A DNA stretch of 64,000 nucleotides from Drosophila miranda. Its lineage: Eukaryota > Arthropoda > Insecta > Diptera > Drosophilidae. The DNA lies in assembly GCF_003369915.1 (NCBI RefSeq), contig NC_046674.1:10478001-10542000 (forward strand), written 5' to 3'. Shown one piece after another: positions 20,886 to 34,629 of this stretch. Under the pieces are notes generated by a model. It was not told the origin of the DNA. It did no database searches and was given only the letters and a program-made list of their open reading frames with translations. A program made the position numbers and the translations under genes. Numbering within the stretch: the first letter of the stretch is position 1; the number at the start of each line of letters is the position of its first letter.

Positions 20886-23800
20886 ATGACTTTTAAAATA
20901 TACCAATATATAATACATGGACCTCATGTGGGGAATCACTTAGCCCCATTTAGGACATTAATTTGATTATTGGATGTCCTCACACATTACCGCATACCTA
21001 CATGATTACTATTATTTGGTACTTAATTCTTTGAGGTATGACAAGGTATATCCACCCATAGTGGCTTTGCCTTGTTTTGTAAGTCTATTTTATATTTTCC
21101 AGTCACTGGGTATCACATAGTCCATATCACGCACATGTCGGTGTTTTTCTTTGAGGTTGAATCAGTCTTATAAGGTGTATTTTTCCACTCCTGCTGGAAT
21201 TATAAATTTAACCTGAAATGGATTCGAAATGTCTATAATCAACTATTGAAAGGTGATTCAATCAATTGGTAAAGTTTTACAAACGTTTAAAGGTTATTAT
21301 TTTCAGAAATGCGTTGAGTATTTATCAAATAAACTGACTATGTAGAAATTACATTTGCCTTAAATCCTCAGATCCTTAAATATACTACTGTTTCGAGACA
21401 CAATCAAAAATTAAGGGGAATGGGATAATCAATAAACAAATTTACTATAAAATTGTTTAATAGAATTGTTTCATTGCATTATTTACAAAAAAAAATATTT
21501 AACAAAAATATAATACATTTCGAAAATTGTATTCGTTAGGGCCCCAAAATCCCACTTTGATGTTCTTTTTACATGAATTCTACAGCTGTCCAGGCAGCGC
21601 CATCTGTTGTTATTTACATAAAGTCTACCTCTACAACAACACAACAAAGGCACCAACAATCTATGCACAGGGCTGTCAGAAAAGATATCAGAGTCAATAC
21701 CAGCTGGACTCGAACAAAAATATGTCACAACTGGCTAAAAACAAAAATAGATAAGCTAAAAATTAGGCGAAATATTATCGGTTTTTTTTTTTCTGTCACG
21801 CAGCACATGCAACAAATGGAGAGCATTGGAGCTTTGGCAGAAGCCCATCACGAATTGCACAGAAAACCATACTTTATATAAAAAAATGCTTATCAGCATA
21901 TATAAACATTTTGAAACTTGTATAACCAATTCCTCTTTAAAAAATGCTAGACCTAGTCGAAAATATGCTAAAATGGCAGCACAGCACTGATGTACGTATG
22001 TACCAAAACATATGTAAACTCTACATAAGACCTCTACATTCTACTGATACATTACCTGTGAGCTTTTGCAAGCTTTTGGATAGCTGCTGCCTCTGTAAAT
22101 CGAAATAGCAGCCACACAAGAACAGTTTCATATGACGGAAGTTTTTTATTACTTTCATACACACATGAAAAATGTTGATGCTGGTAAAATCAGAAAGCAT
22201 TAGCTTTCTTAAATTCATACGACTCTTAACATTATGTTACCTAACAGAGTTTCGGTAATGAATTTAACGTTCATGGTATTTAACAGTGGTTGATGCATTA
22301 CAATCCATTAACAGCCGTATGCTAAGCTAAGAGATCGGAAGAGAGCCCGCCCGAGATTTCGAGTGGGAGGACGTAGTGTTGCCAGGGGTTCTTAATGCTA
22401 GAAGAAGAAACGAGCGTTAGTTTTTGAATCTAAAGGCAATTCGAACCGCTATCACTACTGCGACTGCCAGTGAACGGCATTCTACGATCTAAATATTAGC
22501 GGGGGCTAAGCAAACGATAAGTTACGCGTTTATCTGCCGGGTAACTCGGGGTCGTGTCTTGTAAGCAATGTAGCCTATGCGCAGTGTGCAGTGTGTATTG
22601 TGTATTGTGTGATCCAGAGCCTTCTATGAGCCAGAGCCTGAACTTTGTGTTTTTTCATTAAGAGAAATTCTGAAGCACTTAAGATCTTTCTGTGGAATGT
22701 GGAGGAACACGCATACCCATACCCATCCCCCCCCCTCTCAATGTTTGCACTTGTTCAAGGTCTTCTTCTGCATGGTGTATCTGTATCTGTGTCTCTGTCT
22801 GTGTGTGTGTGTGTGGTATCCGCCCCTTAAAAACTTTGCAAAGCCACAAAATCTTCGAGCTCGTAGAGCTCCCGAAGAGCCTTGGGATGCCTGCGCTGCC
22901 CGACTGTTCGTTCGGTTCGCCCGATGATTATAATGCGATTTTAATGTCTCGCTCAACCCACAGACACAGTCGTCGCTTGTTGTCTCTTCGCGGGTATCTC
23001 CAATTGTTTTGTACTGAATCTTTTGTACTTAGGCGAGTGTGTACATGTGTCGTAGCCGGCACTTGTGTCGCGCGGGCTCAATGCTAAACGAAAACCAGTT
23101 TCTTCTGTCTTTCGATGAACTCTCAAGATCTCGTCCGTCAAACGGGAATACCACGGAGGCTTCACTGTCACCGTAACACACCCCGGGCACGTTCCAATCG
23201 TTAAACGCATTCGATCGGTTAATAATTGCAATATGATGTACCATCAACATCTAAAATATCCCCATAGATGTGGTTAATGTTCGGTTCCAAGGGGTGGTCT
23301 GGAACCTACATATGTATCTATCCATCATTATGCAACCCATGCGATCCATTCGCATCCCTGGATAGACACTCGAATAGTAATTGACGACGGACTTGGGCTT
23401 GGACTTGGCTGACTTTTGGTTTATAGCTGACTCTGAACACGTACCGTACTTATTAGTTTTGACTATATATATTTGTATACATATGTATATAGTATCTCTG
23501 TATAGTTGTGTGTGTGCTTTTAAAGCTCTACGTGTTAATGTTTGCTTTCCCCGATTCGAGACGTGGGATTTGGGTTCCTTTTTTGGTGGCTCTATAGCGC
23601 TACTGTAAAGCATGTCCCACCCAGTGGGGACAATCTATGTACATAGTATATTCTTTGACTGATTCACAATTCGAAAGCGGATTTTCGTTTGTTTGCTTAA
23701 ATTTGCTCAAGGTCGAAGCGTTGTATGGTTCGTTCCCATAGCTCTCTAGTATCAGCAAGTGAGCAGCAAAGCATATCAACGTCGAAAAGTACCCCCCCGG

Positions 23801-26800
23801 GAAGATCCCACAAAGGTGCCAAAGTGTATCGCCTTGCAGATGCTACAGATGCTACAGAGCTCTATGCTCGTGCTCTATGGGTGATGACTCCCGTCATACA
23901 AATGTTCCTTCTCGCACTCTCACTATCTTTGTTTGAGTTCAGAGTATGTTAAATCTCCGTTAACGCCTCCTTAAATAGTTGTATATATACCTCTTTTCTG
24001 TTCTGCAATGATCTCTCATTCACTAGCTCTAGGAGTTTTTATGTTAGGTGGTGGTGCTATCTCTATCTCTGTTTCTCTTCTGTCAATGCTTTCCAAGCTT
24101 ACTCTCTGCTTATCTGATTCGCATTCCTATTCCTACGATCTCTTCTGTAATGATTACTGGGAGCTTTCGCACACTCTCCCTTTCTTTTGTTCTCTCCGAA
24201 GATCAAAGTCACCGAAAACCAAAGCAAAACAAAGCAACCACAACACTCGATTGAACCACCGTTAGGTATTGAGCTTTGCTCTAGCTTAGCCCAAAAAAGC
24301 TCCAGCTAATTATACGCTCTGTTTGGACATATTGTTGATCACACTTTGAGTCACATCCCATCCCCAAAACAACAGCCAAAGTACGTACTGCCCCCGGGGG
24401 CCACTCCACCACTCCGCCACTCCACACTCCGCTCAAGAAGTCCCCATTCATGTCCGATGTCCGATAATTGCTCTGTTCGCGCACAAACAATCAGCAGACA
24501 GTCGAGCCACTGTTTCTGCTGGGCTGGCACACTCGATCATGCACTACAAAGATTTCGGTTTTGTTTTGTTTAAATTTCAATTATAGCGTGGAAGCTTAAC
24601 AGAGCGCTAGCGCCAGCGCCAGCGCCAACGACAGAGCACCCAACAGCGGGACCCCGAACAGTGGGGCCCTGTTATCCGTCCGTCTGTCAGTCAGTCCGGC
24701 TGCTTGCCTACCTTTAATTTTTGCAGTCCGCGGCTCGGCCCGCCTCGAGTTCATTTCGCTACGAGACGTTGACGGCTGTGGGAGTGTTGTGAGTGAGCAG
24801 CGGCGGCTGAATGGAAACTCCAAACAAAATACAAATAATACAAAAATAATAAAGACACGAGAGAGACAATCATAATATGGGAATTACGAATGCCAGTGTT
24901 AATTAATTCGTAATCTAGTGTGTTGTGCCTTAAACCGCACTTATTTATACCTTACAAACCGGTTCGTTCGGTGTCCACAGTATCGTCGAATGTTCGCATA
25001 TTTACACCCACTCTAGTGGGAATTCCAATTCCCCCTGCGAACTCGAAGTCGAAGTCGAAGTTTGTGTGTGCTTTTTTTTCCCTGTGTATTCGAGGGTGTG
25101 AGTGAGAAATAGCCGATCGGCGGGTCACTATATGTACAGATATACACATTATGGCATTATGGTTATGAGGATTTCTTGAGAAACCCCAGGTTGGCCAGGT
25201 ACAAAAACTTTTATGCGGTTACCCACCTTGAGAGCGGACAGGCCACAGACTCTTCCCGTCGCACAACAATTTGCATAAGAAAAACCTGCTACAAAAAACA
25301 CATCCGATCCGACTGATTCGAACGAAACATCCCCATTCCCCATTCCCCAAGACCCAAAACCAAGTTTCGTTATTGGTTTTTTGTGCCGATAATACAAGTA
25401 TATTTTTGCCGGTACTTGTCAATCCACTTTTTCGCACACTCAAGCCAACAAAAAACAGCAAAAACATCCAAAAACACTCTTCAATCAAAGAGGTTCATTT
25501 ATTTGTTCAGTTATTGCTATATCTACAACATATATATGTCGGTATAGATAGAAATACACTGATTTACGGACAAGGAACAACCGAACAACACTTTGGAGCT
25601 GAATAAATTTCTAATATTCATTCATTATTCATCGCTTGAGAGCTTGAGATCTCGGGGTAAGTCTACATAACCTCTACTCGTATCATCTGTTGATCATTAA
25701 TCTATGCTGCCTTTCCCAGAAACGAATCTCCAAGCATTTCCCCAGCATTTCCATTTAATAGTTTCGTTCCATTTACAAAATATATCGAAATATTTCCGCC
25801 TTTCGTGAAGAATTTTGTATGCTGCCAAAAGATCTGGCATAATTTATGGGCTGGGTCCTGAATGAAATTAAAATTATATTTATAATTTAATGGCAACTCA
25901 TTTATATATCATATCTGAACGGATTAAGTGGTGGATCGGTTAAATGGCTTAAGTAGATCTAGAATCTATGGTGGAATTTATGATCATTTGGTGTCAAGTG
26001 ACTCACTTGATTGGCTCAACGGAAGGGAGGGGAAGGGTGATAGGTGTCGTCGCACTCGATGCCCCCCATATAATTATAGCCATTTACTTGCCAGGAGAGG
26101 GGAGGGCTTTCCAGATAAGAAAATCAAAGCGCGCCTGCAAAAGCCTGGCTAATTGCATGACAAATAAGTAAAAAATAATACAACTGTGTTCGGCAATCGA
26201 TGCATTGCACACACCAGACTCTGATTGAGTCACTGAGGCTGGAATCGCTTTGGCAGTGGTAGAAGAACACCCTTTGGAGAAGATCTCACCTTGACTATCC
26301 CATCATATCGTATCGTATCGTATTGTACCATACAGACACAATCTCATCGTCTGGGAATCGACATGGAATGGGAATTTGAATTTGAATTTGTTTATACTTT
26401 TGCACACATTTGGCGCTTGGAGGGGGATATCGCTGTTGAAACATCTTTGGAATATTGTTTATTGTTTGCTTAGAGGTCTGTTTATTTCGCTACAATTTTC
26501 CAACAGTTTTTGCTCTGTTTCTATATATAATAGATCTTTTATCCAGAGCAGAGCCCACCATCGCAATTTGATATATACATATAATCAAATAATATACAAT
26601 TTTTAAAGTGGAACTGCGATTAAAGTTGCACTATCACGCATGTGGGAGTTGTTCCAAGGGCATTGGTGCTCTGGGGTGGGGGTTCTGGCTGCCTGCCTGA
26701 CTGCCTGACTGCCCTCCCGTTGTGCATTTTCACGATAAGCCAAATGCAATTACCAATTAATTAGTTAAATGCTTTTGTGGTGCGTTTTTACAGCTGTATT

Positions 26801-28653
26801 TCCTCCGTATTTCCCTGCTATCTGGAGCCATTTTTCTCGCCTCGAATCCCAGGTCTCTAGCCATTACATTACTCACTCCCCAGCAAGCATATTAATCTCC
26901 TGGGGTTCGGTTCGGACGGTGACGGTGCCGGCGGCTATGGTGTTTGGTAGGCAGGGTTCCATTGAATCTCATGTTTCCGACGCACACTCATAGATCGAAT
27001 GTGGGTTTCTCATTGGGATCGATCGAGTGTACTCTGGAGGCAGCTAGTCCCTGTTTGGGGCCGAGAAATTATGAATAATCGGCTGTTGTTCGATGCTAAA
27101 AAACTTAACAACATTCCACAACTATCATATAGATACAGTCTCGAAATGAAATTCATATGCATTTTAGGTGCATTCTGTATATCCATATCTATAAGGAAAG
27201 CCTGGGGTATGGGATTACGAAAGAACAACATACATATTTATAGAAATAACACATTCATATTTACATTCACATTCATTCGGTATAAATTGATGTAAATTAT
27301 AGAGATGATTACGAAATACATAATACGAATATATGGAGAATTAATAGAATTTATCGAATTTGGACAGCGTATCCGCACACAAATTTGAATACAAACCATT
27401 CACAGATCTCTCTAATTCGAGTTGATTTATGGAATCGATGATCGTTTAGTGCGCGATATCAGACAGGGTATCCCCCCATTCATTTAATTGATTCTAAAGC
27501 TTTCTCCCGCCCCATCATCGATGCTAATGAGCGAGAGAGCATTTATCTTTTGTGCCGAGTGGCAAGTTCAGGGCGGTATCTGTTGACTGTTGAGTGGTGT
27601 TGGTGTTGGTATTGGTGGAAGTGTGTGGCAAGTATCAAGGAATAATATTTGGCAAACTTGCCATCCCACTCTCCAATGGCAATCAATTTGTGGCTGGCTT
27701 GGTGGGCTCCCCATGCCTTTGTTTACAGACCAGGGTCTAAAAATACTTGGTGTTGGAATTTTCGCACGAAAAGAGCCAAAGGAATCCACACACCACACAG
27801 CCGTCAATGGGTCAGCCATATATGTAGCACCATTCAACAAGTATTCTGAAAAGTGTTTGTTTGAAAAGGGAAACGGACGGATGATAACCAATCGTCAAAT
27901 TTGACCACAGTTTTCCCCACAGTTCACCTTCAAGTGTGGTGGCAATTGTTTTTTGCCATGGGCTTCAGCGAATTCTCCTGTCTTCCACGGCGATGGGCTG
28001 TGGGTCCGATTAGTCTTACATACGAACCGCGGCGCTCCACAAGATAATGGGAATACGTCGCCACCGCCGTCGTCGACGCCGCACATAAGACTTGAGCAAC
28101 ACCAAAAAACAACAACAACAACCAATAAAGAAAACCATTGCCGCTGAGGCGTATGTACGTGATAATAAAAACCCAAAAAGATATTCATTTTGAATAAAAA
28201 CTTGCATGAAACGTAGTACATAATATTTATGTGAGTTTTTGGATTCATTTCGTGTCGCATGGTTATTTTTTTTTTTTGGTCATAACCCCCACCGACGACC
28301 GACGACCGGCGACGACCAGGAAGAGGGTCTGTTTTTGTGTGATTTTTGTTGTGCATATTTTGAGAGAATTGTTATAATCTGAGCATACGCCGATTTTCCA
28401 TGGTGACACACACAATTGTGTGTGTGCGATAAATCTTCCAATGGGATTTCTCGCATACATTTCGCTAAGTGAAATGGGCTTTTAATGGCATTTGGCAGGG
28501 CTTAAGAGTAGTTCTATCAAACAGTTGGTCGAAAGTGAATCAGAGGCGCCACCGCCACCGCAGCCACTCCACAAGACTCTTTGACTCACACATCCTGTTG
28601 TTGTTTTGCTCTTCCCCAACTACCCGACCACCCGACTACCACTACTACTGACC
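20886..28653. other. Long intergenic stretch between Or gene and mthl10
   Basis: About 7.8 kb without a supportable coding exon. A poly(A) signal for the Or gene is likely at 21328-21333 (AATAAA). Other contents are AT-rich runs, short CT/GT repeats (22787-22816), repeated GCGCCAGC units near 24608-24630, and CGTATCGTATCGTATTG near 26310. Possible leader exons of mthl10 could lie here, but none can be identified with confidence. Confidence 0.45.
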
Positions 28654-28745
28654 ATGGACAATCCCCAAATTGTGAAAATCAACCAGATAATCATCCAATC
28701 GAAAGACACCACAACTGGCCTGAGGAAGTCCCTGGCGGAGCATCT
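28654..28745 (+). other. mthl10: Possible upstream coding exon of mthl10
   Basis: ATG in a good context (GACC ATG G) opens 92 nt coding for MDNPQIVKINQIIIQSKD and 12 more residues, ending at a consensus donor (CATCT|GTAAGT). Splicing to the mthl10 acceptor at 31180 keeps frame and joins AEHL to TSIMTKQ, giving an N-terminal extension of about 34 residues before the usual Met. Without splicing the frame stops at the donor itself. The phase match is suggestive; the exon might instead be a leader with a small uORF. Confidence 0.45.
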
Positions 28746-31190
28746 GTAAGTATTTTCGCCAAGCCAAGCCAAGCGCCGAGAAGCCATCAGATGGTTCATA
28801 TATTTTCCTAGAATCGTGTGTATATACGAGTACATATAATATAAATAAGAGCCGTCGATCGTATTCTTTTGTCAGGCATTATTAGCAGGCGAGTGGCGTT
28901 GGCCAAGTGGCTTTATCTTATCGGTTACCGACCACAAATAAGACATTTTTTTGTACCCCGAGCCCCGAGCCCCGAGCACAACAAATTCACAAACAGCACA
29001 GCTACTCCATACAGCTACTCACTCGCATTCGCAATGCGCATTCGCATTCGCATTCGCATTCACATTTCATTTGTATTTGTATTCAGAGAACCTTCGATCG
29101 AGTGTCACTGCTGAGAACATTCGAGTTATTTATAGGCCATTAACCGATATTATCTCTCGGAAATCAATCAGAGTTACGATTGGGTTAGTTGGTAATGATG
29201 TTAGTCACAAAGTTCTTGGCTAACATTGAGTGGAATCCTTTAAAGAAATCATTCAAAACCATTCAATATCTCTGGAAAACGATGTTCCCTTTGAGCTGAT
29301 CTTCGGCTTCGGCTTTCAGTTCTGTTTGTAGTTGGAACAATCGAACAATCTATGCCACATCTTGCACCATCAATCCATTACAATACCTTAATAGCCCATT
29401 ATACCATATGATTTCTGGGTAATACTGTAACAGATGTCACCAGACGCGATGATCCCTCAAATCATACGATGCATATGCCTGTGTGTAATAAAAAGGTGCA
29501 GGCCCCGCCATTCTCCTTATAAACACAATTTATAGAAAGATTTACGAATCTATGCCGCCCCGTTCCCATTTGGCATTCCCAGAATCACTTCCATGGCGAT
29601 TACGAAAAAACTACCATGATTCAGCGTATCAGGCAATCAATCAATCAACCAATCATGGAATGTACGTAATCCCCGATCAGAATATTAAGTAGTTCCGCCC
29701 ATCATCCGATACGATACCACGGTACTACGATGCGACGATTACGACGATTACGACTTTGCTTGAACTGCAAATCGCAGGTAAATCGAAATCGAAATCGCAG
29801 TCGAAATCAGCATCAAAATTGTTTGCCCCGAAATAAAATATACAAAAAACCGAAAGAAAGATCGGGAAGAATTATAGCTATTTTTTTTTGAAATTGTTGT
29901 TGGCATTGGAAAAATCTGGAGGAGAGAGATTTGCTGGGCCATAATTCAATTTAATGGCCAATTGTTTTCAATGTTTCGTGAATGCTCCACATGGTTTGAT
30001 TCTTTTTCAAATAAATTCAAATCTCTTCGGGTTTTTTATTCCGGAATATATGTATGTGTATTCGATTCTGTTGAAATCTCTCAAGTGGCATGTACTTAAC
30101 GATTAATTATTCTAATTTTCCATCAGGAGAGATAAGTGCTGTCCCCCCTGCCTCCGTGCAGCACCTTTTGGGGCAGAGTTTAATGTGTTTGCTCCGCTCC
30201 ATCGTCCAGCCATAAATTCATGCTAATTTTGTGGGCCCACGCCCACGCCCACGCCCACGCGCCCGTCAATGCCACACACAGGTTACCCTTACCCGCTCCT
30301 GCTGCCTGCTGCCAGGCCCCATCGATGGCAAACAATCAGCGGATCAATGAATTAGGGTACCCGCCGCCACTCCGGCACTCCAGCACTCCAGCACTCCAGC
30401 ACTCCGGCACTCTACTAATGATGCAACCGATAAGATAGCGAACACATTTTACTGCAGAGGGTATAACTTTTCGCATTTGTAATGAAATTATGGCAGGCTC
30501 ATTAGCAGCGCTTTGAAAAATGCCCAGGCTGAAAGTGGAGAGCAGGAAAAACACATCAGACAGAGAGGAGTGAGGAGGAGTGAGGAGGTGTGGGAGGCGT
30601 GGGAGGACTATTGACAGACGACGACGGCAGTTAGTATCAATTTAACACGAATCCATAAATGTTTGCGGCATGGCCTTATGATTGATGCCCCACAGAGAGA
30701 ACGAACGCACACAGGGCGGCAGTGGCAGGGGCAGGGGCAGGGGCATTGGCAGAGTGTCCCCCCGGACTCGTTTGGGTGCTAATTGAATGTGACGTTGTCC
30801 TTGCTGCTCCTTCCTGCTTTTCCTCCTGTTGTTCCTGTGCCTGTGGCTGTGCCAGTTCCTGCTCCTCTTTCCTGCGCTGTAACCTGTTGTCCTTGTGTCC
30901 TTGTGTCCCTGTGGGATGATGATTCACTAATTGGTTGGAATGAAGAGTCCCTTAACCAAAATTAGTGGCCTCATTTTGTATGGCATTAACTAAGCGAAAA
31001 GGTAAATATTCCTACGGCTATGGGGTATTTACTTTGAGTGTCCTTCATTTGAAGGATGGACGGATGTGCAGAGGGGGACACTCCCCATGACACTGGGTCT
31101 GTAGCTCTAAGAAAGATCAGAAAGCCAGAGAACAAATGTGTACACACATCTAAGTCCTTCTTTTCCTTTCTCCCTTGTAGAACCAGCATA

Positions 31191-34100
31191 ATGACAAAGC
31201 AAGTCCATCAACGGGGTGGATCCCTGTACTGCGGCCTGACTCTCATGGGAGTCCTGTGCCTCGTTGTCTTCCGCCTGCTGCCGGGCACGTCCTTTGGGGT
31301 GTACGCCATGCCCGATGAGCGCAACATCTACCACATCCGCGACGGCCTGCACGTCCCGTGCACCTTCTTCGACACCGTGAACCTCACGGGCTACACGCCC
31401 TTCCCGAACGGCAGCTACTCGTACGAGGGAGTGCTGATACCCAGCCACCTGGTGGGCCAGTACAACTACATCTACAAGGACTTGGTGGAGCGCGTGGATG
31501 TCGACTGGCATCCGCGCGGCTGCATCTGCAGGCTGAAGGCCTGCCTGAACATCTGCTGTCCGTGGGGTCAGGTGTACAACAGCGAGAAGGAGGAGTGCAA
31601 CAACGACACCACGGACATCAGGATCTGGCCACAGCCCGTGATGAATGTGACCTTCGACAACAGCAGCACGCAGTCGGTGAACATCTTCAAGCAGTTTGCG
31701 GTACAGAGCTTCAGGCCCTGCCCCAAGATGTTCTCCCTGCAGCCGGAGATCAACGATTTCGATGACTATCTGCTGTTCCAGAACGGCTCAATGCTCCGTC
31801 TGGACGATCACAATTACATCAACAAGAGCGAGTTCTGTCTGGTGGTGTCCTACGTGAACGAAACGGATCTCTACTACAGTCTGAATCCGGCCAATTGCGA
31901 CACGGACACGGAGCACACCACAGTGAAGATCATCAATGCGTACGGTAAGAGTTCAAGCCGATTTCCCTTTGGAGTTCTCCACTAATCGAGGCATCTCTCG
32001 TTTGCAGCCATGCTCTTCTCCATTCCCTTTATGATGCTCACCATCGCCGTCTATCTGCTGATACCCGAGCTGAGGAATCAGCACGGAAAGAGTCTCGTGT
32101 GCTATCTGATGGGTCTCTCCAGCGGCTATACGGCCCTCTGCTGCGTTCTGCTCCTCAAGAACCTCGATCCGGACGACTTCTCCTGCAAAGTGTTTGGATA
32201 TACCGCCTACTTCTGCTTCATGTCGGCCTTTTTCTGGCTGAATGTCATCAGCTTTGACTTGTGGCACAATTTCCGTGGCACACGGGGCATCAATCGGTTC
32301 CAGGAGAAGAAGCGGTTCCTCTTTTACTCGCTGTACTCCTGGGGAGCGGCGTTGATCTTCCTGGCCTTCACGTGGATCGCACAGGAGCAGACCGACTGGC
32401 CGGCCGATCTCAAGCCGGGCATCGGCGGGGGCCAATATTGCTGGCTGGACATGCGCAACTGGTCCGCGATGATCTACTTCTTTGGGCCCATTCTGGCCAT
32501 CATTGTGGCCAACACCGTGATGTTCGTGATGACCTCCGTGAAGATCCACGGCGTGCAGCGGGAGATGGCCCGGATCATAGCCCGCGAGGACAGCACCAAG
32601 AATCTGCGCACCGAAAAGGACAAGTAAGTGAAGGGGCTGCCCCGCACCTGCCATTCAACTCCATCCCTAAAGCGCACGGCGTGTCCTGCTCCGCCTCAGG
32701 TTTGGACTGTTCCTGCGGCTGTTCCTCATCATGGGCGTCACCTGGTCCTCGGAGATCATCTCGTATTTCGTGGGCAACGACAAGAAGTGGTCGAAGATCT
32801 TCTACATCTCGGACCTGTGCAATGCCATGCAGGGCTTCCTCATCTTCATGCTGTTCGTGATGAAGAAGAAGGTCAAGCACTTGATAACCAACAGGTGAGT
32901 GACCGCGTCCTCGGAGTGCCCGTGTCGTGTGTCGTGTCTCGTGTCCTGTCCACCTCTCCTCTCCTGTTTTTGTCTTCCTTTTGTTTCCAATTAGGAAATC
33001 GTCCCTTGACCAAAGCCTAAAGCCTAGTAATCTCTGTAATCTCACACGTGTGCCCCGTTCTGTATGTTGTGCCTCTCCATTCGTTTTTTACCTCTCATTA
33101 CCGTACCCCCTACCCCCCCTACCACCCATCCAGAACGATACGCGTGCGCAGTCTGCGTCAAACAGAGACAAACACAACGATGGCCGGCAGCAATTTCTCG
33201 GTGCGGCAGCGATTCATGGACGCCTCCAGCCACATCCGACGGCTGGTCGTGATCCGCAACGCGTTCGCCAATGCCGCGACCACCACCAGTGGTGTGCACT
33301 CCCATGCGGTATAGTGTGGGCCGCCCCATCGATGACAGTAAGCAGCGTCTGCTCGAGTGTTGTGGCCCCATGTACACGTAACACTAACACTCCCCCCCGC
33401 CCACCCCCTGCATGCACCTCGTAGATAGATAGATATATGGATAGAAAGATCGACAGATGGATATGTACATAGATACCCCAAAATGATGCTATGATCTCTC
33501 TCTCCTGTCCAGACCGCTTTCGGTATTGCTTAACAGCAAGTTCAACAGCTACAAGAACAGAAACAAAAACAGCTACAGCCTCAAACAGCAGACTAACTCA
33601 AGTCCCACCAACACAGATCCACCCAAACACGAACAAACCAATGCCAATGCTAATGCTAATGCTAATGCTAATGCCAATGCCACTATTGCTGCCACATGAG
33701 GCATGAGGCATGAGCATGAGGCAGTTAGCGAATGCCAAAAACCTAGCCACAAAGAACAACTTAACAAACAAACAAACATCCACTTCAAAGACTCGCTAAA
33801 CGTAGCCCTAATAACTAAAAGTAACTCTTGTTTGCATCTATAATGTGTGTCCATCTATGTAAATCCGTCCAAACGCCAATCGAACCCCATCCAATCCATC
33901 CATCGATGCACCCCGAAGACTGTTGAAGCCAACGCCATCGAATGGCTCGACATCCACCAATTCGACGTCAATCAACTCGGATGCGAATGGACTGCCAGGA
34001 AAGCTGCGAATGAAGGCCAATGCCGGTGCCAGTGCCAGTGCCAGTGCCAGTGCCAGTGCCAGTCCCAGTACTGGGCCAAAGGTTGGCCAATAGAAATCCA

Positions 34101-34629
34101 TCCATAAACCCATACAAAAAACATATTCCAAGGTAAAGCCGTAGAGCCGTAGACCGTAGAGGATTGGGGAATGACTAACTAAAAGACAACCACTAATGGA
34201 TCTCTCCACCTCTCTTTCCCCTCTGACTAACCAACGATCTAACCACTTGAAGCCTAATCAGAGTGATTCGCTTCTTTTTGTGTCTATCGGTGATGGTGTT
34301 CTGTGATTCTATCTCTAATCTGCACCTGTATCTGTATCTGTGTCTGCTTCTGGCTATCTGCCAAAAATTTAACACTCCTCCATTAACCCGTCTAATCAGT
34401 CTTTTGTTTACTGTTATTTACTCCTCGCTGCCCACCCAATGGACGTCATAGATGCTCGAGTGTGCGCGATGGCAGCACCCAACGTCAGAGCCAGTACTCC
34501 ACCAAGACCACATCGAGCAGCGTGGCCAATCTGTCGCTGCAGGAGAAGCCCTCGGTGGAGAAGCCCCTGGTGATTAGCCAACAGTCCGCCGGCGGGGATC
34601 ATCATCAGCGCACGACCAGCTTTCGCTGA
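31191..34629 (+). CDS. mthl10: Mthl10, methuselah-like GPCR with alternative tails
   Basis: Mth-family peptide receptor; in D. melanogaster Mthl10 is a receptor for growth-blocking peptide cytokines. Core exons: 31181-31944 (ATG at 31191), 32008-32623, 32700-32894; then one of several last exons, best 34452-34629, giving 580 aa. The acceptor before 31181 (CTTTCTCCCTTGTAG) shows at least one upstream exon. A hydrophobic signal segment (CGLTLMGVLCLVVFRLL) precedes an ectodomain with CTFFDTVNLTG, RGCICRLKACLNICCPWGQ, FRPCPKMFSLQPE and FQNGSMLR. The seven helices start at AMLFSIPFMMLTIAVYLLIP and include ISFDLWHNFRGTRGINRFQ, CWLDMRNWSAMIYFFGP and LFLRLFLIMGVTWSSE. The tail SSVRDGSTQRQSQYSTKTTS closely matches D. 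melanogaster Mthl10. A poly(A) signal lies at 35283-35288. Confidence 0.93.
33134..33314 (+). other. mthl10: mthl10 alternative last exon B
   Basis: Acceptor ACCACCCATCCAG ends at 33133. The exon completes AG|A and reads TIRVRSLRQTETNTTMAG through FSVRQRFMDASSHIRRL to a TAG at 33312. Joined to the donor at 32895 it gives 581 aa. The tail is basic and 60 residues long. Confidence 0.6.
33513..33699 (+). other. mthl10: mthl10 alternative last exon C with Asn-Ala repeat
   Basis: Acceptor CTCTCTCCTGTCCAG ends at 33512. The frame reads PLSVLLNSKFNSYKNRNK, then Ser/Gln-rich sequence, then an Asn-Ala dipeptide repeat encoded by GCTAAT/GCCAAT hexamers (33640-33681), stopping at TGA 33697. Joined in frame it gives 583 aa. 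Confidence 0.55.
34021..34066. repeat. (GCCAGT)n hexamer repeat
   Basis: About seven units of a GCCAGT hexamer within the alternative-exon interval of mthl10. It lies between last exons C and D and is probably intronic for isoform D. Confidence 0.85.
34452..34629 (+). other. mthl10: mthl10 alternative last exon D (canonical)
   Basis: Acceptor GGACGTCATAG ends at 34451, with a pyrimidine tract somewhat upstream. It encodes CSSVRDGSTQRQSQYSTKTT, then SVANLSLQEKPSVEKPLVIS, ending TTSFR. This is the tail I recognise from fly Mthl10. A further acceptor at 32994 could open another frame (KSSLDQSLKPSN) that stays open to 33424, but this overlaps exon B and is weaker. Confidence 0.8.

Noticed and set aside
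21590..21625. CTCF-like core (AGATGGCGC on the minus strand) next to a CAGCTG E-box
   Set aside because: One short match without supporting context; such sites occur by chance at this length.
31953..32654. A 233-codon open frame antisense to mthl10
   Set aside because: Shadow frame of the conserved seven-helix exon, with His/Gly/Leu-rich low-complexity sequence.
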